Shown here: positions 55,387 to 64,000 of the stretch, one piece after another
Position numbering within the stretch: the stretch's first letter is position 1
Layout of the letters: each line of letters starts with the position of its first letter
Assembly: GCF_000959365.1 (NCBI RefSeq)
Contig: NZ_CP009555.1
Location: forward strand, 3,906,001 to 3,970,000
From: Burkholderia oklahomensis C6786
GTDB lineage: Bacteria > Pseudomonadota > Gammaproteobacteria > Burkholderiales > Burkholderiaceae
Direction of reading: 5' to 3'
DNA length: 64,000 bases
Made by a program: the position numbers and the translations under genes
The notes under the pieces: model-generated
What the model was told of the DNA's origin: nothing
Seen by the model: only the letters and a program-made list of their open reading frames with translations
Database searches by the model: none

Positions 55387-55595
55387 GCGTCTGCTCGATT
55401 GCGTCGCCGATCTGCATCCAAGCGCCATCGCGCATCGCCGGCGCGAAGCGTGCGAACGGAAATCGCGGCGGCGCGGAACGCAGGCGGCGTACCGCGCCGC
55501 CGCGCCCGCCCATTCGGCGTCGCGCCCGACCGCGAGCGTTCGAGAATGCCGTCGCCCGGTGATACACTCGCATCACCATTTCCCATCCCCTTCCT

Positions 55596-56141
55596 ATGAA
55601 ATTCTGTTCCGTTTGCGGTCACGAAGTCATTGCGCGCATCCCGCCGGGAGACAATCGCGAGCGCTTCGTCTGCGACCATTGCGGCACGATCCACTATCAG
55701 AACCCGCGCAACGTCGTGGGCACGATCCCCGTCTGGGGCGATCAGGTGCTGCTGTGCCGGCGCGCGATCGAGCCGCGCTACGGCTACTGGACGCTGCCCG
55801 CGGGCTTCATGGAGATGGGAGAGACGACGGCCGAAGCCGCCGCGCGCGAGACGCTCGAGGAAGCGGGCGCGCGCGTCGAGGTGCAGAATCTCTTCACGCT
55901 GCTGAACGTGCCGCACGTTCATCAAGTGCATCTGTTCTATCTCGCGCGCCTCGTCGATCCGTCGTTCGAGGCGGGCGAGGAAAGTCTCGAGGTGCGGCTC
56001 TTCGACGAGCCCGACATCCCGTGGGACGAGATCGCGTTCCCGACCGTCAGCCAGACGCTGCGATTCTTCTTCGCCGACCGCGAGGCGGGCGACTACGGCG
56101 TCCATACGGGCGACATCTTCCGCTCGCTGCGCAACGGCTAG
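55596..56141 (+). CDS. NUDIX hydrolase with N-terminal zinc ribbon
   Basis: 181 residues. A zinc ribbon ([10 protein letters not shown] and [14 protein letters not shown]) precedes a complete Nudix box in [20 protein letters not shown] then EAGA. This layout matches NudC-like or ADP-ribose pyrophosphatase-type proteins of the DUF4743 kind; NADH pyrophosphatase is possible, but the SQPWPFPxS motif of NudC is absent, so another nucleotide is likely. It ends 10 bases before aat. Confidence 0.9.
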   Translation: MKFCSVCGHEVIARIPPGDNRERFVCDHCGTIHYQNPRNVVGTIPVWGDQVLLCRRAIEPRYGYWTLPAGFMEMGETTAEAAARETLEEAGARVEVQNLFTLLNVPHVHQVHLFYLARLVDPSFEAGEESLEVRLFDEPDIPWDEIAFPTVSQTLRFFFADREAGDYGVHTGDIFRSLRNG

Positions 56142-56151
56142 GCGCGCGCGC

Positions 56152-56913
56152 ATGGTCCCCTGGCTCGGTCCCGACGATCCGTTTCCGAGCGTCGAGCGCG
56201 CGCTCGGCGCGGCGAGCGGCGCGCCCGGCCTCCTGGCCGCGAGCGCGGACCTCCTGCCGTCGCGCCTGATCGACGCGTACCGGCGCGGCATCTTCCCGTG
56301 GTATTCGGACGGCCAGCCGGTGCTGTGGTGGAGCCCCGATCCGCGGATGATCCTCGCGCCGACCGAATTCAAGATCTCGGCGACGTTCAGGAAGACGCTC
56401 AAGCGCGTGCTGCGCGAGCCGCGCTGGGAGATTCGCGTCGATTGCGACTTCGCCGGCGTGATGCGCGCGTGCGCGCAGGCGCCGCGACGCGGGCAGCGCG
56501 GCACGTGGATCACCGCGGAGATCATCGACGCGTATTCGTCGCTGCACCGCGCGGGCGACGCGCACAGCATCGAGACCTGGCTCGACGGCCGGCGCGTGGG
56601 CGGCCTCTACGGCGTGTCGTTCGGCCGGATGTTCTTCGGCGAATCGATGTACGCGGACGTGAGCGACGCGTCGAAAATCGCGTTCGCCGCGCTCGTCGCG
56701 CACCTGCGCGAGCACAGGGTAGAAATGATAGACTGCCAGCAGAACACGTCGCATCTGGCGTCGCTCGGCGGCCGCGAGATCGCGCGCAAGGCGTTCGTCG
56801 CGCACGTGCGCCGCGCCGTCGGCGAGCCGGCGATACCGTGGCGGTTCGACAAGGCCGTCGTCGCCGGGCTGCTCGGCCATGCCGCTTCGGCAACGGATAC
56901 GTTGGATCGTTAG
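56152..56913 (+). CDS. aat: Leucyl/phenylalanyl-tRNA-protein transferase
   Basis: 253 residues. Adds Leu or Phe to N-terminal Arg/Lys of proteins to make N-degrons for ClpS/ClpAP. Marks: [47 protein letters not shown] and [20 protein letters not shown]. It sits next to bpt, as in many beta-proteobacteria, so both N-end rule transferases are adjacent. Confidence 0.96.
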   Translation: MVPWLGPDDPFPSVERALGAASGAPGLLAASADLLPSRLIDAYRRGIFPWYSDGQPVLWWSPDPRMILAPTEFKISATFRKTLKRVLREPRWEIRVDCDFAGVMRACAQAPRRGQRGTWITAEIIDAYSSLHRAGDAHSIETWLDGRRVGGLYGVSFGRMFFGESMYADVSDASKIAFAALVAHLREHRVEMIDCQQNTSHLASLGGREIARKAFVAHVRRAVGEPAIPWRFDKAVVAGLLGHAASATDTLDR

Positions 56914-56946
56914 CGCGGCAAAACATCAATACATCGAGAGCTGCCC

Positions 56947-57777
56947 ATGACTCATCCCACTGAGCTGCCGCTTTCACCGCTTTCGGCGTTGCAATTCTAT
57001 GCGACGGCCCCCTACCCGTGCAGTTATCTGGACGGGCGCATCGCGCGCTCGCAAGTCGCGACGCCGAGTCATCTGATCAATTCCGACATCTACACCGAGC
57101 TCGTGAAGGCGGGCTTCCGTCGCTCCGGCGTGTTCACGTACCGCCCTTATTGCGACGGCTGCCGCGCGTGCGTGCCGGTGCGCGTGCCGGTCGACGCGTT
57201 CACGCCGAACCGCACGCAGCGGCGCATGTGGAAGCGCCATCGCGCGCTCGTCGCGACCGTCTCGCCGCTCCACTACGACGAGGAGCACTACGCGCTCTAC
57301 ATGCGCTACCAGTCGGCGCGCCACGCGGGCGGCGGCATGGACCGCGACAGCCGCGATCAATACGAGCAATTCCTGCTGCAGAGCCGGATCAACTCGCGGC
57401 TCGTCGAGTTCCGCGATCTCGAGCCGCCCGAGAACGGGGCGAGCCCGCTGCGGATGGTCAGCATGATCGACATCCTCGGCGACGGCCTGTCGTCCGTCTA
57501 CACGTTCTTCGATCCGGACGAGCCGCACGCGAGCTACGGCACCTACAACATCCTCTGGCAGATCGAACAGGCGAAGAGTCTGCGCCTGCCGTACGTCTAC
57601 CTCGGCTACTGGATTCGCGAGAGCCCGAAGATGGCCTACAAGGCGAACTTTCATCCGCTCGAAGGGCTCGTCGACGGCCGCTGGAAAGTGCTCGATCCGA
57701 CGCTCGTCGATCTGCCGCCCGTCGATGCCGCGCTCGGACGCGCGCCGCTGCCGGGCGGCCATTCAGGCACGCGCTGA
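56947..57777 (+). CDS. bpt: Aspartate/glutamate leucyltransferase (Bpt)
   Basis: 276 residues, bacterial relative of arginyltransferase ATE1; adds Leu to N-terminal Asp or Glu. The cysteine-rich motif [19 protein letters not shown], the stretch [20 protein letters not shown] then [14 protein letters not shown], and [20 protein letters not shown] are diagnostic. Follows aat by 33 bases. Confidence 0.96.
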   Translation: MTHPTELPLSPLSALQFYATAPYPCSYLDGRIARSQVATPSHLINSDIYTELVKAGFRRSGVFTYRPYCDGCRACVPVRVPVDAFTPNRTQRRMWKRHRALVATVSPLHYDEEHYALYMRYQSARHAGGGMDRDSRDQYEQFLLQSRINSRLVEFRDLEPPENGASPLRMVSMIDILGDGLSSVYTFFDPDEPHASYGTYNILWQIEQAKSLRLPYVYLGYWIRESPKMAYKANFHPLEGLVDGRWKVLDPTLVDLPPVDAALGRAPLPGGHSGTR

Positions 57778-57879
57778 CGGCCTGAGCAGCGCCCGCGCCG
57801 CGCCGCCTGCGGAAGGCGCGACGGCGCTTCTCGGCTAAAATAACGGGTTGTCAATTTTTCGGCTGCCGCCGTCTCTTCC

Positions 57880-58917
57880 GTGTTCAGCTCCCTCTATCCG
57901 CTTGCCCGCGCATCCCTCTTCAAGATGGATGCGGAAGACGCCCACCATCTGACCCTGCGCATGCTCGGCGCCGCGGGCCGCACCGGCCTCGCGTGCGCGC
58001 TCGCCGCGCGCGTGCCCGACGCGCCGCGCACCGTGATGGGGCTCACGTTCCGCAACCCGGTCGGGCTCGCGGCCGGTCTCGACAAGGACGGCGCGGCGAT
58101 CGACGGCCTCGCCGCGCTCGGCTTCGGCTTCATCGAGGTCGGCACGGTCACGCCGCGGGCGCAGCCCGGCAACCCGCGCCCGCGGATGTTCCGGCTGCCC
58201 GATGCGCAGGCGCTCATCAACCGGATGGGCTTCAACAACAGCGGCGTCGACCAGTTCGTGAAGAACGTCCAGGCGGCGCGCTACCGCGGCGTGCTCGGCC
58301 TGAACATCGGCAAGAACGCCGACACGCCGATCGAGCGCGCGGCCGACGACTACCTGTACTGCCTCGAGCGCGTCTACCCGTTCGCGAGCTACGTGACGAT
58401 CAACATCTCGTCGCCGAACACGAAGAACCTGCGCCAGCTGCAGGGCGCGGGCGAGCTCGACGCCCTCCTCGCCGCGCTGAAGGACAAGCAGCAGCGCCTC
58501 GCCGACCTGCACGGCAAGCTCGTGCCGCTCGCGCTGAAGATCGCGCCCGATCTCGACGACGGGCAGGTAAAGGAAATCGCCGCGACGCTCTTGCGCCACA
58601 AGATCGAAGGCGTGATCGCGACCAACACGACGCTGTCGCGCGAAGCTGTGAAGGGCCTGCCGCACGCCGACGAGGCGGGCGGGCTGTCCGGGCGGCCGGT
58701 GTTCGACGCGTCGAACGCGGTGATCCGCAAGCTGCATGCGGAACTCGGCGACGCGGTACCCATCATCGGCGTGGGCGGAATCTTCTCCGGCGAGGACGCG
58801 CGTGCGAAACTCGCGGCGGGTGCGTCGCTCGTGCAGTTGTACACGGGCTTCATCTATCGCGGTCCGGCGCTCGTCGCCGAGTGCGTGAAGGCGGTCGCTC
58901 GCGAGCGCGCGCGGTGA
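57880..58917 (+). CDS. pyrD: Dihydroorotate dehydrogenase (quinone), class 2
   Basis: 345 residues, GTG start. Fourth step of pyrimidine synthesis, at the inner membrane. The short N-terminal helix that binds quinone ([20 protein letters not shown]) marks class 2. FMN-site motifs: [38 protein letters not shown] with the catalytic Ser, [14 protein letters not shown] and [14 protein letters not shown]. Confidence 0.96.
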   Translation: MFSSLYPLARASLFKMDAEDAHHLTLRMLGAAGRTGLACALAARVPDAPRTVMGLTFRNPVGLAAGLDKDGAAIDGLAALGFGFIEVGTVTPRAQPGNPRPRMFRLPDAQALINRMGFNNSGVDQFVKNVQAARYRGVLGLNIGKNADTPIERAADDYLYCLERVYPFASYVTINISSPNTKNLRQLQGAGELDALLAALKDKQQRLADLHGKLVPLALKIAPDLDDGQVKEIAATLLRHKIEGVIATNTTLSREAVKGLPHADEAGGLSGRPVFDASNAVIRKLHAELGDAVPIIGVGGIFSGEDARAKLAAGASLVQLYTGFIYRGPALVAECVKAVARERAR

Positions 58918-58933
58918 TATAGAAATAAACAAA

Positions 58934-58949
58934 CGATATTTAGATATCG
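58934..58949. promoter_or_regulatory. AT-rich palindrome upstream of the cystine-binding gene
   Basis: CGATATTTAGATATCG is a near-perfect 16-base palindrome in the 109-base gap before the binding protein gene. It may bind a sulfur regulator, but it does not match the AATCGTTCCT motif. Confidence 0.4.
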
Positions 58950-59026
58950 ATTGTTATTTCGCTATCATTGCGCGATCGATCTCAAGGCCTCATCGAAGGT
59001 CTCATCCCAGGCAAGGAAACAACACG

Positions 59027-59821
59027 ATGAAAATTGCGTCGCTGAAGAAGCTTCTGGTCACCGGCCTGATCGGCGCGTCGTTCGTCGCCGCCACCGCGCA
59101 CGCCGCGGACCTGCTCGACGAAGTCAAGCAACGCGGCACGCTGCGGATCGGCCTCGAAGGCACGTTCCCCCCGTTCAACTCGAAGAACCCGCAAGGCGAG
59201 CTCGTCGGCTTCGACGTCGACATCGCGAAGGCGATCGCGGCGAAGCTCGGCGTGAAGCCCGAATTCGTCACGACCGAATGGAGCGGCATCATCGCCGGCC
59301 TGCAGGCGGGCAAGTTCGACGTGATCGTCAACCAGGTCGGCATCACCGACAAGCGCCGCGAAACGCTCGACTTCTCGCCGGCGTACACGTTCTCGTCCGC
59401 GCAACTGATCCAGCGCAAGGACGACACGCGCCAGTTCAAGTCGCTCGAGGACCTGAAGGGCAAGAAGCTCGGCGTCGCGCTCGGCACGAACTACATGGAC
59501 ATGGCGAAGTCGGTGCCGGGCATCGACGTGAAGACGTATCCGGGCGCGCCCGAATACCTGCGCGACCTCGCGGCCGGCCGGCTGGATGCGGCGCTCAACG
59601 ACCGTCTGATGCTCGCGTATCTGACGAAGAACTCGCAGCTTCCGCTGCGCCCGGGCTCGAACGTCGGTTCGGCGAACCCGTCGGGCATTCCGTTCAAGAA
59701 AGGCAATCCGAAGTTCGCGAAGGCGATCGCCGAAGCGATGACGCAGCTCGAAGCCGACGGCACGTTCACGAAGATCTCGGACAAGTGGTTCGGCATCGAC
59801 GTGACGAAGCCCGTCAAGTGA
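59027..59821 (+). CDS. tcyJ: Amino acid ABC transporter binding protein, cystine type
   Basis: 264 residues. Signal peptide KIASLKKLLVTGLIGASFVA, cleaved near ATAHA. The mature part is SBP_bac_3: GTLRIGLEGTFPPFNSKNPQ, GFDVDIAKAIAAKLGVKPEF, TEWSGIIAGLQAGKFDVIVN, and QVGITDKRRETLDFSPAYTF, the last two close to FliY/TcyJ cystine-binding proteins. The specificity is inferred. The permease follows after 130 bases that contain a hairpin. Confidence 0.85.
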   Translation: MKIASLKKLLVTGLIGASFVAATAHAADLLDEVKQRGTLRIGLEGTFPPFNSKNPQGELVGFDVDIAKAIAAKLGVKPEFVTTEWSGIIAGLQAGKFDVIVNQVGITDKRRETLDFSPAYTFSSAQLIQRKDDTRQFKSLEDLKGKKLGVALGTNYMDMAKSVPGIDVKTYPGAPEYLRDLAAGRLDAALNDRLMLAYLTKNSQLPLRPGSNVGSANPSGIPFKKGNPKFAKAIAEAMTQLEADGTFTKISDKWFGIDVTKPVK

Positions 59822-59865
59822 GCGCGTAGCCTCGTAGTCTTGCCGCACCCATCCGGCGGCGAACG

Positions 59866-59893
59866 AGGGCGGCATCCGCAGCGGTGCCGCCCT
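59866..59893 (+). promoter_or_regulatory. Stem-loop between binding protein and permease genes
   Basis: AGGGCGGCA (59866-59874) pairs perfectly with TGCCGCCCT (59885-59893), followed by only two T. Same position as the hairpins after rbsB and sbp. Confidence 0.65.
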
Positions 59894-59951
59894 TTGCATT
59901 GCGCGTCCGGTTTATGATTGCGCTTTCGCGCAAGCCTCGTCCCCGCTTCAC

Positions 59952-60611
59952 ATGCCGATCACTTCCCTCCTCGCCCAATCGCTCCCGGTCCTGCTCCAGG
60001 GTGCGCTCCTGACCGTCAAGTTCGCCGTGCTGTCGATGGTGCTCGGCCTCGTCGGCGCCGTCGCGCTCGCGCTGATGGGCATCGGCCGCAGCGCGGTCCT
60101 CGCCGGCCTCGCGCGCGCGTACGTGAGCGTGATGCGCGGCACGCCGCTCCTCGTGCAGATCTTCGTCATCTATTACGGACTGCCGAGCCTCGGCATCTCG
60201 CTCGATCCGACGCCCGCCGGCGTGATCGCGCTGTCCGCGAACGTCGCCGCTTACATGTCCGAAAGCATGCGCGGCGCGATCAACGGGATCGACAAGGGGC
60301 AATGGCTCGCGGCCTACAGCCTCGGGCTGTCGTGGCGGCAGACGCTGCGCTACGTGATCGGCCCGCAGGCGCTGCGGATCGCGGTGCCGAGCCTGTCGAA
60401 CAGTCTCATCAGCCTGATCAAGGACACGTCGCTCGTGTCGGTGATCACCGTCACCGAGCTGCTGCGCAGCGCGCAGGAAATCATCGCGTCGACCTATCAG
60501 CCGCTGCCGCTCTATCTCGCCGCGGCGGCCGTCTACTGGGTGCTGTGCCAGCTCCTCGAATGGGTGCAGCGCTGGTACGAGCGGCGGCTCGCGCTGCCGA
60601 GCCGACATTGA
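59952..60611 (+). CDS. tcyL: Amino acid ABC transporter permease, cystine type
   Basis: 219 residues, HisMQ-type permease with five membrane helices. LLQGALLTVKFAVLSMVLGL, RGTPLLVQIFVIYYGLPSLG and SAYMSE-like NVAAYMSESMRGAINGIDKG are typical, and the EAA loop is AAYSLGLSWRQTLRYVIGPQ. SLIKDTSLVSVITVTELL follows. No ATPase gene is adjacent; it must be elsewhere or shared. Confidence 0.88.
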   Translation: MPITSLLAQSLPVLLQGALLTVKFAVLSMVLGLVGAVALALMGIGRSAVLAGLARAYVSVMRGTPLLVQIFVIYYGLPSLGISLDPTPAGVIALSANVAAYMSESMRGAINGIDKGQWLAAYSLGLSWRQTLRYVIGPQALRIAVPSLSNSLISLIKDTSLVSVITVTELLRSAQEIIASTYQPLPLYLAAAAVYWVLCQLLEWVQRWYERRLALPSRH

Positions 60612-60666
60612 TCGGAGCGTTGCGCCCACGCGCGCATAACGCGGGCCGGCACGCCCGCGTCGCCGT

Positions 60667-61650
60667 TCAATCCATCGGATAGCGTATGCCGAGCGCCGCG
60701 CGCGCCGCGTCCGTCATCGCGATCATTCGCCGCGAATGATCGTGCGTCATCACCGGGCTCTCGAGCGCTCCCGCGCGCAGCAGCTCGCAGAAGTGCGCGG
60801 TCTCGTAGTTGAGGCCGCCGCCCTCGAACGGCTCGTCGAGCTCGACGACGCGGCCGTCCGCGTAGCGGACCGTCGCTCGCGCCGGATTCCACCAATTCTC
60901 GTGAATCGTCACGTAGCCGCCCGCCGCCGCGAGAAGCGCGTCGCCGCGCCCCATCACGTCGAGCCCGCAGAATAGCTGCGACACACCGCGCTCGTGCCGC
61001 GCGTTGACGCTCGCGAACACGTCGACGCCCGTCGCGCCGACGCGGCCGAGCGTCTGCACGTCGAGCGGCGCGCCGAGCCAGTCGACCGCCAGAAACATCT
61101 CGTAGATGCCGATGTCGAGCAGCGCGCCGCCCGCCTGCTCGAAGCGGTAGACGGGATGATCGGCCGGCACCGTCGACGACGCGCAGCCCGCACGCACGAG
61201 CGCGACGTCACCGATCGGATCGCGCTCGAGATGCGCGCGCAGCTTCCGGTACAGCGGATAGAACGGCGGCTTCATCGCCTCCATGAACAGACGCTTCTGC
61301 GCGTGCGCGACGGCGAGCACCTCTTCGAGCTCGCGCGCGTTGACGGTCGCGGGCTTTTCGCAAAGCACCGCCTTGCCGGCCGCGAGCGCCGCGCGCGCGT
61401 AGGGCGCGTGGCTGTCGTTCAGCGTCGCGATGTAGACCGCATCGATTTCGGATGCGAGGAGCGCGTCGAAGCTTGCGCAAGGCGCGCCGCCGTGCGCGCC
61501 GCAGAACGCGGCGGCCGCATCGGCGCGGCGCGCCCACACGTGCGCGAGCGCGGCGCCGCGCACGTGCGCGATGCTCTGTGCGAACCGGCGCGCGATGCTG
61601 CCCGCGCCGACGATGCCGAAGCGAATCGGCGTCGGTTGATAATCGGTCAT
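60667..61650 (-). CDS. Gfo/Idh/MocA-family oxidoreductase
   Basis: 327 residues. The NAD(P) Rossmann motif is IRFGIVGAGSIARRFAQSI and the family EKP motif is AVLCEKPATVNARELEEVLA; KPPFYPLYRKL and ALLDIGIYEMFLAVDWLG follow. It resembles trans-dihydrodiol or glucose-fructose oxidoreductase relatives. The start at 61650 removes an unsupported 26-residue leader. Substrate unknown. Confidence 0.88.
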   Translation of the reverse strand: MTDYQPTPIRFGIVGAGSIARRFAQSIAHVRGAALAHVWARRADAAAAFCGAHGGAPCASFDALLASEIDAVYIATLNDSHAPYARAALAAGKAVLCEKPATVNARELEEVLAVAHAQKRLFMEAMKPPFYPLYRKLRAHLERDPIGDVALVRAGCASSTVPADHPVYRFEQAGGALLDIGIYEMFLAVDWLGAPLDVQTLGRVGATGVDVFASVNARHERGVSQLFCGLDVMGRGDALLAAAGGYVTIHENWWNPARATVRYADGRVVELDEPFEGGGLNYETAHFCELLRAGALESPVMTHDHSRRMIAMTDAARAALGIRYPMD

Positions 61651-61752
61651 CGAGTCAATTCCGTGTCGCTGAGGAAGTCCGGCGTCGGGCGCGCAGCCCG
61701 GCCGGCCGTCATGATAAACGGCCGGCATCCGGCATGCGACACGGCACGGCCC

Positions 61753-62466
61753 TCAATTGCGTTCGGGCACCTCGACTGCGAAATCGCGCATCTCCTCGGC
61801 CGTGTAGTCGATCAGCTCGAGCGCGGCCGCTTCCGCCTCGCGCGCATCGCGCCGTTCGATCGCCTCGACCACCCGCCCGTGCGACTTGAGCGCGAGCGCA
61901 CGGATGTCGTCGCGCCGGCTCATCCGCGGATTCACGACGCGCAGCGCGCCGCGAATGATCGCCGCCATTTGTTGGAAGAACTGATTACCGCTCGCATGCA
62001 CGATCCGCGTATGCAGCAGTTCATCCGCCTCGTCATATGCCGGTGTCCCCGGCTCGGCCAATTTGAACAGCTCGAATGCCTCCCGTATGCCCGCGATCTC
62101 GGCCGCGGTCGCGCGGCTTGCCGCCTGCGCGGTCGCGCGCGGCTCGATCAATGTCCGAAACTCGATCACGTCGCGCATGAACTGCCGATCCGGCTTTGCC
62201 CGGAAACGCCAGTTCACGACGTCTTCGTCGATCATCCTCCAGTGGCTCATCGGCCGCACGCGCGTGCCGACCTTCGGACGCACGTCCAGCATGTCGCGGG
62301 CCAGCAGCATCGAGAGCGCTTCGCGCATCACGGTGCGACTGACGTCGAACTCCTTCGACAGCACGTCCTGCGGCGGCAAAATGCCGCCATACTTGTCCTC
62401 GACGATTCCCGTGACAAGCCCATCCATCACTTTACTGACCAGTGACCGGTCCTTTCCCTGCTCCAT
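61753..62466 (-). CDS. GntR-family regulator with FCD domain
   Basis: 237 residues. Winged helix with GILPPQDVLSKEFDVSRTVM, then REALSMLLARDMLDVRPKVG. The FCD ligand domain has metal-binding His residues in ADELLHTRIVHASGNQFFQQ and LKSHGRVVEAIERRDAREAE. FCD regulators usually control sugar-acid or organic-acid catabolism. The neighbouring oxidoreductase, 102 bases downstream, is a possible target. Confidence 0.9.
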   Translation of the reverse strand: MEQGKDRSLVSKVMDGLVTGIVEDKYGGILPPQDVLSKEFDVSRTVMREALSMLLARDMLDVRPKVGTRVRPMSHWRMIDEDVVNWRFRAKPDRQFMRDVIEFRTLIEPRATAQAASRATAAEIAGIREAFELFKLAEPGTPAYDEADELLHTRIVHASGNQFFQQMAAIIRGALRVVNPRMSRRDDIRALALKSHGRVVEAIERRDAREAEAAALELIDYTAEEMRDFAVEVPERN

Positions 62467-62802
62467 GAGACCTCTCCCCGAACATCACCTGTGTTGGCAC
62501 AATGCCCTCGCAGTCTCGCCGGCCCTCTGTATCGAAATGACGTGACTTTCAGCTTTGTTCTTATGATCGATACGTTGCTGAGTTCGTCGCAATTCCGCTA
62601 TCTGGAAAACACCTGACAGGGTAATCCCTCTTACTATATCCAGAAAAAAACGACCCCAAAAAAATAGGTCCAGCAAGCTTGTTGCAAGCTCGCCGGACCT
62701 CGGATTGAAGGGGTGCCGAAAGCGTCGGCGATCAAAATTCTTATGATTGATTTGACCGACTTAATTGCCTTCGCGCATCGAATTCACTCTTGAATGATTT
62801 AT
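62467..62802. other. Intergenic region with regulator promoter and rpiA terminator
   Basis: 336 bases. Holds the rpiA terminator (62657-62700) and two near-identical sites, TTCTTATGATCGAT (62558-62571) and TTCTTATGATTGAT (62738-62751). The first lies in the GntR gene promoter region. Confidence 0.6.
62657..62700 (-). terminator. Rho-independent terminator of rpiA
   Basis: Read on the minus strand, a 16-base stem with two mismatches (AGGTCCGGCGAGCTTG and CAAGCTTGCTGGACCT around a CAA loop) is followed by ATTTTTTTGGGG. Confidence 0.9.
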
Positions 62803-63498
62803 TTAACGCTTGACGTAGCGGAGCGTCTCGACGCCGTGTTCGGTGCCGAGCAGGCACAGGTCCGCGCCGCGCTCGGCGAACAGGCCGACCGTCACGATGC
62901 CGGGCCAGCCGTTGATCGTCGCTTCGAGCGCGCGAGGATCTTGGATGCGCAGGCCCTTCACGTCGAGGATCTCGTTGCCGTTGTCGGTGACGTACGGCGT
63001 GCCGTCCTGCTTCACGCGCAGCACGGGCACGCCGCCGAGCGCGGCGAGCCGGCGGCCGATCGCGGTGCGCGCCATCGGCACGACCTCGACGGGCAGCGGG
63101 AACTGGCCGAGCACCGCGACGCGCTTGCTCGCGTCGGCGATGCAGACAAACGTTTCGGCGACCGAAGCGACGATCTTCTCGCGCGTCAGCGCGCCGCCGC
63201 CGCCCTTGATCATTGCGCCGCCGCCGTCGATCTCGTCGGCGCCGTCAACGTACACCTGCAGCGACTCGATCTCGTTCAGGTCGAAGACCTTGATGCCATG
63301 CGACTTCAGGCGCTCGGTCGTCGCCACCGAGCTCGACACCGCGCCGCGATAGCGGTCCTTGACGGCCGCGAGCGCATCGATGAAGCAGTTGGCGGTCGAG
63401 CCTGTGCCGACGCCGATCACCGCGCGTTCCGGCACGTTGTCGATCACGTATTGGGCAGCGGCCTCGCCGACGAGGCGTTTGAGTTCGTCTTGTGTCAT
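62803..63498 (-). CDS. rpiA: Ribose-5-phosphate isomerase A
   Basis: 231 residues. Interconverts ribose 5-phosphate and ribulose 5-phosphate. Active-site motifs: [52 protein letters not shown] with the catalytic Asp/Glu, [11 protein letters not shown] and [14 protein letters not shown]. The start at 63498 gives the family length. It joins the ribose operon to the pentose phosphate pathway functionally, though 56 kb away. Confidence 0.96.
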   Translation of the reverse strand: MTQDELKRLVGEAAAQYVIDNVPERAVIGVGTGSTANCFIDALAAVKDRYRGAVSSSVATTERLKSHGIKVFDLNEIESLQVYVDGADEIDGGGAMIKGGGGALTREKIVASVAETFVCIADASKRVAVLGQFPLPVEVVPMARTAIGRRLAALGGVPVLRVKQDGTPYVTDNGNEILDVKGLRIQDPRALEATINGWPGIVTVGLFAERGADLCLLGTEHGVETLRYVKR

Positions 63499-64000
63499 GA
63501 GAAGCGTCAAGCAATCGAAGTGCGAAAAACGCAAGTTTACCGGAGACGCTCCGCTCGACGTTTTTTTTCGATGCGACGGCAGCGGCAAGGCAACGCAACG
63601 CATCGCGGCGGCGACGCTTGGCCGTTTGGATCGGCTATCGTTTGGCCGCTTGGCTGCTTGGTCTTTCGGCCGCTCGCCAGCACCGCTCTCCGGCGGCTTC
63701 CGATTTTGGGATTTCGATTTTGGGAAAATGGTCGCCGCGGCACATTTGACGAGGCGCGTCACGCGCGCCCCGAAATTGAAATAGACGAGACCAGTGTGGC
63801 TCCGCACGCGGTTTTGTGTCCGCCGAATGCGACTGCGCGACCGTCGATGCGGACGTTTTCATCCCCCTCCACGATCACGCAACGTTCGTGACCATCCATC
63901 GGGCAGGCACAGCGATCGCCGACACCGGCGACCGCCCGCCCATCACGGTCGAGTTCTCGCGGCCGGTTTCGACGCGGCCGCCGCGCGAAGTCGAGTCACC
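63499..64000. other. Right-edge region with low-complexity repeats and a possible partial frame
   Basis: Contains CGATTTTGGGA twice (63701-63711 and 63715-63725) and TTTGGCCGCTTGGC-like repeats. An open plus-strand frame from a GTG at 63816 runs to the window end ([20 protein letters not shown], then ATFVTIHRAG); it may be the start of a gene but lacks a ribosome binding site. Confidence 0.4.

Overview
The window is GC-rich, dense chromosomal DNA that reads as Burkholderia, most likely the pseudomallei/thailandensis group. The gene content supports this: NodI/NodJ-type exporter genes, a DUF3331-type protein, SsuF next to ssuB, a CTGT-N8-ACAG LexA regulon signal, paired aat/bpt, and protein sequences typical of the genus. 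The species assignment is inference; no database was searched.

Layout of the left core (1-26279). The end of a chemotaxis receptor is followed by a complete ribose operon on the minus strand (rbsB-rbsA-rbsC-rbsR-rbsK), with a perfect LacI-type operator upstream. Next comes a sulfate uptake operon (sbp-cysT-cysW-cysA) with a CysB-type regulator as its last gene. Divergent from it is lexA with two SOS boxes. Then follow two small envelope or unknown genes, a universal stress protein, the nodIJ exporter, a conserved unknown, a DUF318-type permease, a Tas-type aldo-keto reductase, a thioesterase divergent from an HxlR regulator, a GNAT acetyltransferase and a dicarboxylate/amino acid symporter.

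Genomic island (about 27176-46300). The island lies between a 29-bp direct repeat of the 3' end of tRNA-His (46274-46350) and is built largely of transposable elements and decayed genes. It holds an EVE-like restriction sensor remnant, a small protein resembling Rhodococcus VapA, an IS66 element, a two-gene membrane protein cassette, and a DnaQ-BRCT exonuclease split by an IS2-type element with an exact 5-bp duplication. It also holds a DUF3331 gene, an NDH-2 with a divergent TetR regulator, two different IS5/IS427-group elements, a secreted protein of unknown role, a frameshifted tyrosine recombinase behind a ribosome-binding-site hairpin, an ISNCY fragment, an IS1111-type IS110 element, a YedK/SRAP tail and integrase remnants. 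Integrase remnants are present at both ends, so tRNA-His has probably been used more than once.

Right core (46351-64000). This begins with dusA, two small unknown genes and an ssuD-ssuC-ssuB-ssuF sulfonate operon without ssuA or ssuE. It continues with a small membrane protein, a 3-hydroxyisobutyryl-CoA hydrolase, an EmrE-type exporter, a UPF0303 protein, tRNA-fMet, and NUDIX-aat-bpt-pyrD. It ends with a cystine-type binding protein and permease, an oxidoreductase, a GntR/FCD regulator and rpiA.

Two cross-window patterns stand out. In all three ABC operons that begin with a solute-binding protein gene (rbs, sbp-cys, tcy), a strong hairpin sits directly after that gene, which fits differential expression of the abundant binding protein. 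The sbp and ssu promoter regions share the decamer AATCGTTCCT, a candidate site for a sulfur regulator.
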